Shown here: piece after piece, positions 49,203 through 59,922 of the stretch
Layout of the letters: each line of letters starts with the position of its first letter
How positions within the stretch are numbered: position 1 is the first letter of the stretch
From: Aurantiochytrium sp. KH105
Lineage: Eukaryota > Sar > Bigyra > Thraustochytrida > Thraustochytriidae
Assembly (NCBI GenBank): GCA_003116975.1
Contig: BGKB01000013.1
Location: forward strand, 248,001-312,000
Length of the DNA stretch: 64,000 nt
Reading direction: 5' to 3'
Program-made: the position numbers and the translations under genes
Notes under the pieces: model-generated
Databases searched by the model: none
Seen by the model: the letters and a program-made list of their open reading frames with translations, nothing else
What the model was told of the DNA's origin: nothing

Positions 49203-50159
49203 TTACTCGGAAGCCGCAACGGCGTCGCCCCCCATAATAACTCCCTTGACAATGACATAGATTTTCTCCTTGGATGCGAGCATAATGCCCGCGTTGGTGA
49301 CTCCCTTGAAGAGCTGCGGCGACAGCCCCTTGTAGAGGCCTTGAATGCCCTCGTTCTCCACGACAGCCTGCATGGTGGCCATGAGACCCGGGGTCTCACG
49401 CGAGAGCTCCTCGGGTGTCGGCTCAATGCCACGCTCGCGCTCGGCCTGAAGATGCCTCTCATGCGCCTTCTTCCATACGCTCATGAGAACCTTGGCGCGA
49501 ATGAACGGAAAGGTGACAATCGTGGCAATGCTCTTGGAAATAATGCCCACCACAAGAGCCTGCAGGGTGGTGAGAAACTCGCTGCCATTGCCAAAGCGTT
49601 TGAGCACGTAGGACTTGATCTCCTCAAAGGCGACGAATGTGATGGCCGGATTAATACAGAGAATCATGCTCGCGGGCAAGGTGCGGTAAAAGGAGAGAGC
49701 GCCCTCGTGTTCGAGGACCTCCTTGAAGGTGTGCCAGAATCCGGGCTGCTTTTCGTCCTTGTGCGCCTTGATCGAGGTCACGATGCGAGTGTTGATGACC
49801 TCGAGCGGCATTGTGGTCGCCAGGCCAGCCAGCGCCGAGAGATAGCCAATAAGAAGGTCCATGGAGGCGCTGGGCTTGGTCCCAAAGCGCTTGGTGTAGA
49901 GCTGCTTGAGCAAAGCATAGGAGTAAAAGTATTGGAACTTTTGAATGACGCCATGCACAATCTTGGTCTGGATCCCCTTGTACGCCTCGGAGGGATGTTC
50001 GGCGATGTGCTCGAGCACATCTGTGAGCGACCTGTCACTGTGCGCTTGCATTTGCGTCTTGACCGCGTCGACCGGGTACGTGCATACCGACGAGAAGGTG
50101 TCGGCGGCGGCTCCGCTCACAGCATTGCTCAGCGCCAGCCTCGACCCGAGGAGCTCCAT
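49203..50159 (-). CDS. Mitochondrial carrier family protein, peroxisomal adenine-nucleotide type
   Basis: 318 residues from the ATG at 50159. The three-repeat carrier layout is clear: TYPVDAVKTQMQ (PxDxxK), TTMPLEVINTRIV (PxExxN) and TFPFIRAKVL (degenerate third motif), each followed by YKGIQ..., FYRTLPAS and LYKGLSPQLFKGV elements. The sequence QKFQYFYSYALLKQLYTKRF and the PLEVINTR motif resemble the SLC25A17/PMP34/PXN peroxisomal carriers of ATP, CoA and NAD rather than inner-membrane ADP/ATP carriers. The degenerate motifs in repeats 2 and 3 also fit that group. Substrate cannot be settled from sequence. Confidence 0.83.
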   Translation of the reverse strand: MELLGSRLALSNAVSGAAADTFSSVCTYPVDAVKTQMQAHSDRSLTDVLEHIAEHPSEAYKGIQTKIVHGVIQKFQYFYSYALLKQLYTKRFGTKPSASMDLLIGYLSALAGLATTMPLEVINTRIVTSIKAHKDEKQPGFWHTFKEVLEHEGALSFYRTLPASMILCINPAITFVAFEEIKSYVLKRFGNGSEFLTTLQALVVGIISKSIATIVTFPFIRAKVLMSVWKKAHERHLQAERERGIEPTPEELSRETPGLMATMQAVVENEGIQGLYKGLSPQLFKGVTNAGIMLASKEKIYVIVKGVIMGGDAVAASE

Positions 50160-51342
50160 CCTGCCTCTCTGAGCTCGTGCCTTCGCCTCTGCCGCCCTGC
50201 CTGCCTGCCTGCCTACCTGCGCCGCCTCCTTCCCGCCTGCCCGTCTGCCAGCGCGCGCGATGCGAGCAGCGCAGACGCCGACGAGCCTCTGTCCGCTCGC
50301 TCTCGCTTGGGGGTTTGGTCCTCGCGCATTTCATTCCATCCCATTTCATCGCCAGCTTTCGCATTACGCGCCGAGCGGAGGGGGATGCGATGCGGTGTCA
50401 TAGATGTGAGTCCTATGCTCCTGCTAACGACTAGCGCAGCGCCAACGAGGCGGAAACCCGGCATCGCATCGCCCGTCTTGCCTGCCACCACAGGCCAGCC
50501 AGGCAGCCAGGCAGCCAGGCAGCCAGGCAGACTCGCCGGGCCGCCGCCACTGTCGGCCCATCCACCGGCGCTGCTCTGCGCGCTCCAGCCGACGCGCGAG
50601 GGGCTCTCCGCGCGAGGGGCTCGGCGGCGGCGTCCGTCTCCTCTCAGACCGCCACCTAGGAGCGCCTCCTTCCTCCCTCTGCTCTCTGCCCTTGCCCTTT
50701 CTCCGTCCAGCTCCAGCGCGAGGCGAGGCGAGGCGAGGCGAGGCGATCGCACGCACGACATGACTCACGCCGCTGCGGCTGCGGCTGCGGCTGCGACCCG
50801 ACGCGCCCCGGCCGCGTCACCGGCCTCCGCCTCGGCCGGTCGGACTCGCTCCGCGCCTCGGGCGGCGTCCCCTCTCTTCGCGCCTCGCTCGGGGTGGGGG
50901 CGTCGAGAGCGGCGGCGGCGAGGACATGCGTAGATACTACGTACGTGCGTGCTGATACCTGCCGGCGAGACGAGACAGAAGAAGAGAAGAGCGGAGTGAG
51001 GCGAGCGAGCAAGAGCAAGAGCAAGCACGACAGCACGCAAGGCGAGCGCGGCCGCGGCGAGCTGCAGGTGGAGTGGATGGACGATGGCGGAGAGAGGGAG
51101 GTGGAGGTATATATTGATTTATGGTAGTAGATATTTGATGGGAAAGAACCCCGGACCCGCCCGCGACTCAGCGTGGTCCGGCTGACGCAGCCGACACAGC
51201 TGCCACGACGCGCATGGATCGCTTGATGATGATGCGCAAGGCAGGAGGGGGATGGGGGAGGAGGGGGGGGTAGTTGTGATGCAACGCGAGGGTCCTCCGG
51301 TGCAGGAAAGTATCTTCATCAGTTGAGCACGGTTGTATATAC
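50160..51342. other. Intergenic region, GC-rich with CAGC/GCCT tetranucleotide repeats
   Basis: 1183 bp upstream of the carrier gene and downstream of the ABP34-like gene, both minus. CCTG repeats at about 50195-50220 and CAGGCAGC repeats at about 50493-50530 are visible, with a GAGGC repeat at about 50719-50745 and an AAGAGC repeat at about 51003-51025. No gene seen. Confidence 0.55.
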
Positions 51343-52668
51343 TTACTTGGCGCGACGGCCGTAGTGCTTCTTCTTCTCCTCGAGGTCGCGCTGGAGCCAC
51401 CACATGGAACCCTGCGTGGGCTTGACCGATGGCGCGGCCTCGCCGCTGCCCGAAGACACCGGAACCTTGCCATTGCCGAACTTGCGCACCGCGATACGCA
51501 CGGCAGCCTCGGCCGTGATGAGCGACTTGTTGAGCTGCTCCGCCAACGGCGACGCGTCGAGGATGGCGAGCTGGTGCTTGCCGCCAAGACCCTTGACGCC
51601 GGGCTGCTTGCTGAGCTCCGTGAGACGGTGCTTCTCGGCCTCGTAGGCCTGGATCGCCTTGTTGACCTCGGCAAGGGCCTCGCGCGCCTTGACAATCTCC
51701 GGGTGCTCCTCCTCTCCGTCGTGCTTCATGGCGCGCTGCACAAAGTCAGCAGGGTTGGCGTGCTCGCGGTACTGGTACAGGAGGTACTCGAGGAAAGAGA
51801 CGCGGCCGTCAAAGTTGACGTCCACCTTTTCGCGCAGCTCGATCTTGCGTTTGATGGCCGTCATCATCGTCGGCATCGAGGCCGCCCACTGCGGGTCGTC
51901 GCGCCACTTGGCGCCAGCATCGTCGTCGAGGACGAACTTGCACAGCTTCTCATAGAAATAGAGACCAATGTTGAAGTCCAAGTCGTTACCCTCCTCGTAC
52001 AGGTGCACGTAGTTGACGCCCTTGGCGTGCATGTCGGCCTTGCGCAGTACGTCATACGCCACAGTGAAGATGAACTCGGCCTGTGGGCCGACCTCGGCCC
52101 AGTACGCGTTCAAAAAGGCCACCGCCTGGTCTGCAAAGGGCTTCTCGCACAAATCGTTAAAGAACTTGAGGCCATCTTCAGAGAGCTGCTCGGTGAATGC
52201 CGTGCCGTGATGCGCCTCGCGCAGAAACTCGGGCGCGTCCGCGGGGGCGGCACCCATCGTGCGCCGTCCGGGCGAAGCGGCGCTCGGTGACTTGGCCGTC
52301 GACGGCGACGAGGCCGACACCGGGGCCGGGGGCGCCTCGCTCTGGCTCAGAGCCGCTTCGCGCTCAAAGTTCTCCACCGAAAGCTCGGCCTTGGGCGGCA
52401 TGCTTGATTCTTGCTTTTCTGCTTCGAGCGCCTCGGCGGCAGCTGCAGGTGTCTGGATCTCGCCGGGGGCCGCCGCCGGTTCTTCCGCTTCCACGGAGAG
52501 CGCCTCAAGCGGTGCGCTTATTTCCTCGAGCTGATCTTGCTGCTTTGCCGGCTGCTCTGTGGCGGAACCTCCGGCGCTTGTGTTGGCTTGGCCTGCGAAT
52601 GATGATTTGTTGTACGGGTCGGCGGGCGCCTCCTCGTAGGTCGACGTGTCCCAGTCATCGTCCGCCAT
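51343..52668 (-). CDS. ABP34-like calcium-regulated actin-bundling protein
   Basis: 441 residues from the ATG at 52668. The N-terminal ~150 residues are Ala/Glu/Ser-rich and disordered. About 150-330 looks globular: FFNDLCEKPFADQAVAFLNA, EFIFTVAYDVLRKADM, GNDLDFNIGLYFYEKLCKFV, then VDVNFDGRVSFLEYLLYQYR, an EF-hand-like loop followed by the EYLLYQY helix. A coiled coil (EIVKAREALAEVNKAIQAYE) and the C-terminal GSMWWLQRDLEEKKKHYGR follow. This order resembles the 34-kDa actin-bundling protein of Dictyostelium and its fungal relatives. The EF-hand loop DVNFDGRVSFLE has Asp, Asn, Asp and Glu at ligand positions. The family call is by pattern recall, so moderate. Confidence 0.68.
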   Translation of the reverse strand: MADDDWDTSTYEEAPADPYNKSSFAGQANTSAGGSATEQPAKQQDQLEEISAPLEALSVEAEEPAAAPGEIQTPAAAAEALEAEKQESSMPPKAELSVENFEREAALSQSEAPPAPVSASSPSTAKSPSAASPGRRTMGAAPADAPEFLREAHHGTAFTEQLSEDGLKFFNDLCEKPFADQAVAFLNAYWAEVGPQAEFIFTVAYDVLRKADMHAKGVNYVHLYEEGNDLDFNIGLYFYEKLCKFVLDDDAGAKWRDDPQWAASMPTMMTAIKRKIELREKVDVNFDGRVSFLEYLLYQYREHANPADFVQRAMKHDGEEEHPEIVKAREALAEVNKAIQAYEAEKHRLTELSKQPGVKGLGGKHQLAILDASPLAEQLNKSLITAEAAVRIAVRKFGNGKVPVSSGSGEAAPSVKPTQGSMWWLQRDLEEKKKHYGRRAK

Positions 52669-54978
52669 CTTCTGCTTTGCTTTGCTTTGCTTTGCTTTGT
52701 CTCCTTCTCTCGAAAAGTGCTGCGAGCGAGTATGTCAATTCACTTCGTATGCCTGCGCGCGTCCAACAAAATCAGCAAGTCCCGTGTCGGGGTTAGTCAT
52801 CCAGGTTCGCTTTTTCTGCGCGCTTTACTGCTGCTGTCGCTGTTGCTGGGCCTCAGCATCCACAAGCTTCTTCATCCAATACACACGTTGGCGCCCGACA
52901 ACGAATTGGCTTCGGGACCCTGCGCGGCGCGGCCGCAACGACGAGTGGGGAACATTTTCGCGCGGTGCGCTGGGGCACGGGCCACAACCTCGGCCCGACG
53001 CCCGTCTCGAGGCACGCACAAGGTCCCGCCCAGAGGATAAAAAGCAAAGCTGGCGGAGCTCGCTCGCTAGCTCGCTCCTCGTCTCGTTGCCTGCTGGGCC
53101 TCACGCAGGCCGCGCCCGAGCGTTGGGCGCCTGCCGGCCGAGGCCGGCGTGCGAGTCCCAAAGCAGGCGCGTCGCGAGGGAGGTGGCGCGCCGTCCTGCG
53201 GCTGCGCACCGCCGCGACGTCGGCGTCTCGCGGCTTCGCAGGGCCCGGCGCAGCGAGAGCAGAGCGTCGCCCATGGCTCGCCTGCCGAGGTCCTCGCCGC
53301 TTTGTGTCGCGACGACGGGCCCGCGGCGCGGCGGGGACGAAGCGGGGTGGGAGGGGGGCGGGGGAAGGCGGGCGGGGGGGGGGAGGGCGCCGCAAGGGCG
53401 CTCGGCGCGCGCGGGGAGCGCAGCAACGTACCGTCCGATCGCGAGGCGACAGTCGATCTGGGTTTGCTTTGTTTTGCTTGGCCTGCTTGCTTCGCCGCGC
53501 CCTGCGCAGCAAAAAAGATAGAGCATGAATTGCGCGGGGTCTTGTGCGATATTTTTCGCTCTTACGATTCTGTAAAAAATATTACAAATCAGAGGTACGC
53601 AAGAAAACAAGAAACGAGGAAAGGGGACTCGCCGCCCGTGGTGGATCAATCCACTCCGTCTCGAGCGAGACCCGGCCAGAACTGGACTCGAGCTCCACTT
53701 CCGAAGTCCACGCCTCCTGGCCGCCCGCCCCGGCGCGCTGGACGGCGTGGATAGACGTCGCGGGCGCGAGCCGGACGGCTCGGTTCCGGACGCGTCGGTT
53801 CCGCGCTTCCAGAGGGGCCTGGCGCGGGATGATGGCGTGCCGTGGCCTGGCCTGGCGGAGGGATTGCCTCCGACGAGCCGGTAGTAGTAGCCAGCGGAGG
53901 CGGCGGCTTTATATAAATGTGGGCTGACGCAGATGCCATGGGCGGAGCGGAGCGGGCGATGAGGGTCGCTGATCCCGGGGAGGAACCGAACCTGCGTCAT
54001 GACGAGGAAAGGGGCCGCAGAAGAGGATAAGAGCATGATGGTCATGGCCGACAGAACGTTCTCGTGTTGCAGAGCCAGCCAGGAATTGCTGCTGACCATC
54101 GCGACATGGGCGAAAATCAGCCGCCGTGGTCAGCCAGCCAGCCAGCCAGCCAGCTTGACGCGGCCAAGTTGGAATAAATCGTCAGTGACTTGTGCCGGCT
54201 GCCATCCAAACGTAAAATTGCGACTTCAACCTGTTGTGGCTATGGCTGACGAAGATTATGCTAGTTGCTGTTGCTCGCAGATATTTTTTAAAATTAAAAG
54301 TCTTTCGACACCCAAACGAGAGTCACACGCAGAAGTTGCAGCATTTTAAAGTGAATGCAAAACAAAACAATACAAAAGAAAACAAAAGAAAGAAAACAAG
54401 AAAAGCTGGCTTGCAAGACTCCTCTTCTTCACCATTCAAGCACAATCAGTCTATCTGAGGGTGTATACTTCTCGCTTCACGTTGTGCAGCGTTCGTTGAC
54501 TAAAAGCTTTCCATTCCATGGACGATAGTATGAGAGTGCATTTGTTCCAACCCTCGTCAAGACGGACGGGCCCAGGCTGGCCATGACAAAAACGGTGATT
54601 TCTCTGGCCCTTGTCCGCCGATCAGCAGGTCCGTACAGTCCTCCGTCATGCAGGATGACAGACTTGCCTGCGTTTTTCGTCACATTCTGTTTGTTTCAAG
54701 CTGTTTTTTCGGCGTTTACGTTCTGCGGCCATCCATCTCGTAGTTGGCGTGCCAGAGGTGGGTGCCACTTGTGTCTTGGTTGTTCATTCAACTTCATCAA
54801 CAAGCGAGCGAGGGTGAAAGTGCACACTCGAACACGAGGTGATCAGCAGGCAGGCGCCTTGAAAAGAGCGCGTGCAGCGCAGACCACAAAGACGCGCGAG
54901 CACGAGGAGACGAGAAGAGAGAGCGAGAGCGTGCGTGCGCAGATCAACGCGCGTGTGCGAGAGGGAGAGAGAGCGAGG
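52669..54978. other. Intergenic region between ABP34-like and SRPBCC-like genes
   Basis: 2310 bp, divergent promoters. The part at 52900-53440 is very GC-rich with G/C-biased runs, 53530-54500 is more AT-rich, a CAGC repeat lies at about 54132-54152 and an AAAACAAAA-type purine tract at about 54360-54400. Minus frames of up to 332 codons here lack any domain and are biased to Arg, Ala and Pro. An RNA gene or an exon cannot be excluded, but nothing supports one. Confidence 0.5.
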
Positions 54979-55623
54979 ATGAGCAAGCTCGCAGCGAGCG
55001 GACCCCAGCCTGCTCTGACGACTTCCACGACGCCGCGGCCCAGCTTGAGCGGAAGATGGTCTCGTACGGGCCCACCCGTGAGGCCCCCAAAGCTGCCCAA
55101 CTTCAACGAGGAGACCGGCGAGGAGACACTCACCTTTGTCGTTCGTGCCACGCCTGACGAGTGCTACAAGGCTGTGCTCGACATGACCGCTCTTATGAAG
55201 GCAGAACAGCCGCAAAGCGCCGTCTCGCGAACAACCGGCACAGCTGACGCCGTGGGCTCAGTGTACACACAGACGATTGGCAGCCTTCAAGTCAATGCCG
55301 AGGTGCGCAAGGCTACGGAGGGCCGTCATCTCGTCTTCACCACGTCCGTCTTTGGCGAGGGTGAGCCCAAGTACGCCATGCAGCGCTGGGACTTTGCTCC
55401 CTTTCACGGTGACGCAGCCCTCTGCCAAGTCACGCGTATCCAGGACGGACAAACACTGCGCGAACTTGAGGCCACGCTCAAGGCCAACGCGGGCTTTTGT
55501 GCTCCTTGTTTGGGCTCGCAAATCACTTCCCGTGCTCAGGATCTTTATCTCGATGCCGTGTCCCGAATCAAGCTTCATCTCGAGAACTACGGCAAAAACG
55601 GTCTTCGAAATGACGCTCTTTAA
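54979..55623 (+). CDS. START/SRPBCC-fold-like protein of unknown function
   Basis: 214 residues from the ATG at 54979. An in-frame ATG at 54583 would add 132 residues, but that part (Arg/Cys-rich, then GAGAGCGAG-type codons) looks like 5' UTR, so I use the shorter start. After a Ser/Pro-rich N-terminus, about residues 45-205 alternate strands and helices in an order that fits an SRPBCC lipid-binding cavity: ETLTFVVRATPDECYKAVLD, GSVYTQTIGSLQVNAEVRKA, YAMQRWDFAPFHGDAALCQV, then a C-terminal helix LYLDAVSRIKLHLENYG. The assignment is by fold pattern only and no ligand is implied. The gene sits alone between Ser-rich spacers. Confidence 0.6.
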   Translation: MSKLAASGPQPALTTSTTPRPSLSGRWSRTGPPVRPPKLPNFNEETGEETLTFVVRATPDECYKAVLDMTALMKAEQPQSAVSRTTGTADAVGSVYTQTIGSLQVNAEVRKATEGRHLVFTTSVFGEGEPKYAMQRWDFAPFHGDAALCQVTRIQDGQTLRELEATLKANAGFCAPCLGSQITSRAQDLYLDAVSRIKLHLENYGKNGLRNDAL

Positions 55624-56315
55624 AATCTCCTCTTTGCGAGATACGTTCTCCTGAAAGGTCTCTTTCTTCCTGCGCATCTACAGCCCGAGTGACCAATATG
55701 CCAAGCGTTGCGCATCATGCGTGCTCATGAACATGAACGATCCTGTCTTCCTTTTTCTCATCTTGCTCGTAACCTTCTCTTCTTTCCATCCATTATTCCG
55801 TTTAGGCCTATCGGTCTGCTGCCTCGACCACCAACTTTTTTCCTTTCTTTCCGTCATCGCTGATCGTATGCGCTTGCGGCGGTCGGAAGCTTCGCGCACC
55901 CGGTAGGTCAACCTGCCTGCGGCATGGTCCAAGACCAAGGTATAAAAAAAACACAAAACAAATCGGAACGGCAGGGGCACCAAGAAGGCTCGCTCACACG
56001 CACACAAGGCTCGCTCAAAGGCGCAGGCCGCCCTGATCTTCTCTGCTTCTGCGAGTTGTGGCCGGCATCGAGACGCTGGCGACTCGAGCAAAAACTGGCC
56101 AGAGCCCCTGGAGACGCACGGACCGAGACGACTGCAGAGCAGAGCGCTGCTCTGCACTGGCGTAAATCACGCTCTCCGTAGCCAGAGACTGCGCAAGCGC
56201 GCGCGCTTCTGCTCCTCACGCCCGAGGCAAGCCTAGATTGCTTGCTGCTCGATCAAAGCTGGCGAGTGAGCGACTGTGAAGCCCTGCCACCGCGCCGAGC
56301 GCGACAGCGAGCACG
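55624..56315. other. Intergenic spacer upstream of NEMF
   Basis: 692 bp between two plus-strand genes. T-rich 3' UTR-like DNA lies at 55624-55870, then GC-richer promoter DNA. No gene or clear TATA element seen. Confidence 0.55.
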
Positions 56316-59300
56316 ATGCCCAAGACCAAGTTTGGAGCGCTCGACATTCGAAGGCTCGCCACCGAGCTCGACGCCAGCTGCGTGGGCACACGCGTGCAAA
56401 ACATCTACGATGTAGACGCCAAAACCTTTCTGCTCAAGCTCAATGAGCCCGGCCGCGAAAAGATGCTCATTGTCATCGAGTCCGGCGTCCGCTTTCACCT
56501 CACCAAGTTTGTCAAGGAAAAGTCGGATATGCCGAGTGGCTTCTCCATGAAGCTGCGCAAGCACATTCGCCAGAAACGCGTCCTCTCCATCGAGCAACTT
56601 GGTGGCGATCGCGTCGTGGACTTCAAGTTCGGGCTCTACGAAAAGTTCGAAAGCGAATATCACATTATTCTCGAGCTCTACGCCGCAGGCAACGTCGTTC
56701 TCACCGATTGCAACTACAATGTTCTCTCGCTTATCCGCGTTTTCAAGGACGATGAGGTTCGCTTTGCCGTTGGTGAAAATTACCTCGAGGCGATTGGCAA
56801 GAGCCAAGGTGCATCTCTAACAGACGCAGAGGCGCTTGCCTCTCTCAACCGTACGGCCATGCAGAGCTTTCTTCGCGGGGTGCTCGCGGACTTTCAGGCA
56901 TCTCTTGACGCGGCGGTGGCAGCAGCAGCGGCACCGGAGCCTCCGGCTTCGGAATCGTCCACCACCAACCGCCGTCAGCAAGCCCACAAGCAAAAAGTTT
57001 CAAAGGCGAAAAAGACCGCTGCACCCACGCTCAAACAAGGGCTGACTCTGCGAACGAGCCCGGTCAACCACCTCGGACCCGATCTCGTAGAGCACTGCAT
57101 CTTGTGCGCTGGTTTGCAACCCGGTCAAAAGCTCACGGACCAGCTCTTGCAGGACAACGAGGACGCTAGTCCCTTGGAAAGCCTCGTCAGAGCCTTCAAG
57201 ACGGACGCACTCCAAGTGCTTGGTCAGCTCGACCAGGCAGAAGCGCACAATGCTGTTCTCGTTTTTGAAAAGGGAAAGACGGTGGAAGATGTCGAGGACG
57301 AGGACGCCCCGGCGACAGCGCTCTTTTACGACCGATTCGACCCCGTTCTGCTTGAACAGTACAAGGAGCGCAATGTACAGCGCTTCGACTCACTCAATGA
57401 TGCCGTCGACGAGTTTTACTCCAAGATCGACATTCAACGCCAGGAAAGAGCCTCCATCGCGCACAAGAAGCAGGCCGCGAAAAAGGTCGAAGCTATTCGC
57501 AAGGATCAAGAGTCTCGCATTCAGACCCTCAAAGATGAGGTCAGCCGCAAGGAGCAATGCGCCGAAGCAATTACATACAACGTTGAGGACGTGGACAAAG
57601 CTATCATTGTCGTACGCTCTGCCGTGGCAACAGGCATGTCTTGGGAAGAGCTTGACGAACTCATTGCCGCTGAAAAGGCAAAGGCAAACCCCATCGCCAG
57701 CCTTATTCAGGACACAGCCCTGGAGCGCAATGAGATCACGCTTCGACTCCCGCTCCCGGACGAGGACAGCGCCGACGATGATGACGAGGATGGCAGTGAT
57801 GACGACGAAGACGACGAGGAAGCGGACGATCTCGAGCGTCCTCAGCGCACACGCCGTCGCACTCGACCCAAGCGCAGCCCTTTCATTAAGGTCAGCGTCA
57901 ACATCAACTACTCTGCCTTTGCCAATGTTTCAAGCATGTACCAGAACAAGAAACAAGCTGTCGACAAGGCCGAGCGCACCAAGGAAGCCTCGGAAAAGGT
58001 TCTTGAGGCTGCCGAGAAAAAGTACAAAAAGGAAGTCGAAAAGCATGAGGCCGGACGACGCCGTGTGCGCGAGCAGCGCAAGGTGAACTGGTTCGAGAAG
58101 TTTCGCTGGTTCATTACAAGCGAAGGCATTCTCGTCTTGTCGGGTCGTGACGCCCAACAAAACGAGCTTCTTGTGAAAAAGTACCTGCGCGCTTCCCACG
58201 GCGACGTCTATGTCCATGCAGACTTGCACGGTGCCGCGACGTGTATCGCGCGCGCCCCCAAGCCCGGCGTCGAGATTCCTCCCGAGTCATTGCGTCAAGC
58301 AGGCGCCATGACGGTGTGCATGTCCAACGCCTGGAGTGCCAAGATCATCACCTCGGCCTGGTGGGTCCATGCCGATCAGGTTTCCAAGACTGCGCCTTCC
58401 GGTGAGTACTTGTCCACGGGTAGCTTTATGATTCGTGGCAAGAAGAACTTCTTGCCACCTTGCCGCCTCGAGCTCTCCTTTGGCTTCATCTTCAAGCTCG
58501 ACGAGACGCAAGAGTCCTTTGAAACCCGAAAACTAGATTGGCGCGCTATGGCATCTCAAGACGACACTGCCAATCTTGACGCCGCAGCTCCGCCTGCGCC
58601 GCCTGCGAAATCGGAACGTGATGCAGAAAGAACCGAGGACACGGTAAAGAATGAACACGGTACCGAAGAGAATGATGATGGTGACGAAGACGAAGACGCG
58701 GAGGAGGGCGAGGACGATGGCGACGACGACGAGGAGGAGGAGGAGGACGAGGAGGATGACAACGACGAGGACGAGGAGGAGGACGAAAACAATGTTGAGA
58801 AGATGAACGACAGCAAGAACGAAGATATCGCTGCCGCTTCTGAGCAATCCGAGACAGACGATTACGATGATCCGGATGTTATGGACGAACTCGAGGCCCC
58901 CGCGAAACCTTCGAAAGAACGCTCTCCTGACGAGCAAGATGGTGCCAATGATGAAGCAACCAAGCGCGGAAGCCGATACATGACCGCCAAGGAGCGTCGT
59001 CAATTGAAAAAGGGAAATACAGAGACGCCTCTTCCTTCATCAGAAAAACAATCTTCGGACAAGGCTTCCAAGGAGAAGAGCAAGGGGACGTCCAAGCCTG
59101 CCAAAAATGCAAACACAGAATTGCCACGGCGCAAGCGAGGCAAGCTGAAGAAGATGAAAAAAAAGTATGGGGACCAGACAGAGGAAGATCGGCGTCTCGC
59201 CATGATCGCGCTTGGTCATAAGGGACTCGACGATGACAACGGAGACGACGAAGGCGATTCAATCGCGGAAAGCGAGGCTACGAGCGCCGGGCCAAGCGGT

Positions 59301-59792
59301 CCAGGGACAACGCGGCGGCAAGCACAGACTCAGCAAAAGAAGACGAAAAAGACTGTCGCAGCAGGTGGTGGCGACGGCGAGGATGACGACGAGCTGAATT
59401 CGGACGAATTGAACCTCAAATCCTTTACACTCAACCCGCAACCAGACGATGTACTCTTGTATGCGCTGCCCATGTGCGGACCGCCTCAGGCCACTACCAA
59501 GTTCAAGTATCGAGTCAAGGTCATTCCAGGATCGTTGAAAAAGGGCAAGGCCGCTCGGATGGCGACTGAGGTCCTCTTGCGCATTCAAGGCGCTGGGGAT
59601 TCCGAAAAGGACCACATTCGCTATGTTACCGACAATGAAATGGTCCAAACCATGGCTGGCAATGTCAAGCTCATGGCCCCTGGACTTGCAGCTGCGTCCG
59701 GAGCAGCGTCCAAGAAAAAGGGTGGTGGCAAGCCGAAGAAAGGTCGTGTTGGCAAGCCCAAGGGCGGCAAAGTAAAGAGCAAGAAACAATAG
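56316..59792 (+). CDS. NEMF: NEMF / Rqc2 / Tae2 ribosome quality control protein
   Basis: 1158 residues, ATG at 56316 to stop at 59792. NFACT-N begins at residue 1 (MPKTKFGALDIRRLATELDA, VQNIYDVDAKTFLLKLNEPG) and carries the Asp98-Arg99 pair in EQLGGDRVVDFKFG, the DR motif needed for CAT-tailing in yeast Rqc2. A long coiled-coil middle arm follows. The NFACT-R domain is at about 589-690 (VNWFEKFRWFITSEGILVLS, GRDAQQNELLVKKYLRASHG, DVYVHADLHGAATC). An acidic Asp/Glu/Asn-rich insert lies at about 780-840, and the NFACT-C domain from about 1040 (QPDDVLLYALPMCGPPQATT) ends in a Lys/Gly-rich tail. The protein binds stalled 60S-peptidyl-tRNA complexes with listerin and adds C-terminal Ala/Thr tails. 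The enlarged acidic region is unusual. Confidence 0.95.
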   Translation: MPKTKFGALDIRRLATELDASCVGTRVQNIYDVDAKTFLLKLNEPGREKMLIVIESGVRFHLTKFVKEKSDMPSGFSMKLRKHIRQKRVLSIEQLGGDRVVDFKFGLYEKFESEYHIILELYAAGNVVLTDCNYNVLSLIRVFKDDEVRFAVGENYLEAIGKSQGASLTDAEALASLNRTAMQSFLRGVLADFQASLDAAVAAAAAPEPPASESSTTNRRQQAHKQKVSKAKKTAAPTLKQGLTLRTSPVNHLGPDLVEHCILCAGLQPGQKLTDQLLQDNEDASPLESLVRAFKTDALQVLGQLDQAEAHNAVLVFEKGKTVEDVEDEDAPATALFYDRFDPVLLEQYKERNVQRFDSLNDAVDEFYSKIDIQRQERASIAHKKQAAKKVEAIRKDQESRIQTLKDEVSRKEQCAEAITYNVEDVDKAIIVVRSAVATGMSWEELDELIAAEKAKANPIASLIQDTALERNEITLRLPLPDEDSADDDDEDGSDDDEDDEEADDLERPQRTRRRTRPKRSPFIKVSVNINYSAFANVSSMYQNKKQAVDKAERTKEASEKVLEAAEKKYKKEVEKHEAGRRRVREQRKVNWFEKFRWFITSEGILVLSGRDAQQNELLVKKYLRASHGDVYVHADLHGAATCIARAPKPGVEIPPESLRQAGAMTVCMSNAWSAKIITSAWWVHADQVSKTAPSGEYLSTGSFMIRGKKNFLPPCRLELSFGFIFKLDETQESFETRKLDWRAMASQDDTANLDAAAPPAPPAKSERDAERTEDTVKNEHGTEENDDGDEDEDAEEGEDDGDDDEEEEEDEEDDNDEDEEEDENNVEKMNDSKNEDIAAASEQSETDDYDDPDVMDELEAPAKPSKERSPDEQDGANDEATKRGSRYMTAKERRQLKKGNTETPLPSSEKQSSDKASKEKSKGTSKPAKNANTELPRRKRGKLKKMKKKYGDQTEEDRRLAMIALGHKGLDDDNGDDEGDSIAESEATSAGPSGPGTTRRQAQTQQKKTKKTVAAGGGDGEDDDELNSDELNLKSFTLNPQPDDVLLYALPMCGPPQATTKFKYRVKVIPGSLKKGKAARMATEVLLRIQGAGDSEKDHIRYVTDNEMVQTMAGNVKLMAPGLAAASGAASKKKGGGKPKKGRVGKPKGGKVKSKKQ

Positions 59793-59922
59793 TCATGATA
59801 ACAGAATTTTCAAAATTTTACACACAATTTGCGTCCGACCATTCATTCGTGAGAGGACAGACAGTTAGCTCCCGAAGCCCCTCTCTTCTCGGAGGGGAAA
59901 AGAAAGGAAAAGGAAAAGAGCG

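Noticed and set aside
52853-54099. Minus-strand frames in the large divergent spacer
   Set aside because: Arg/Pro/Ala-biased, no domain, overlapping each other on different frames.
54583-54978. Upstream ATG extension of the SRPBCC-like gene (132 residues)
   Set aside because: Arg/Cys-rich, then a GAGAGCG-repeat-derived stretch; looks like 5' UTR.
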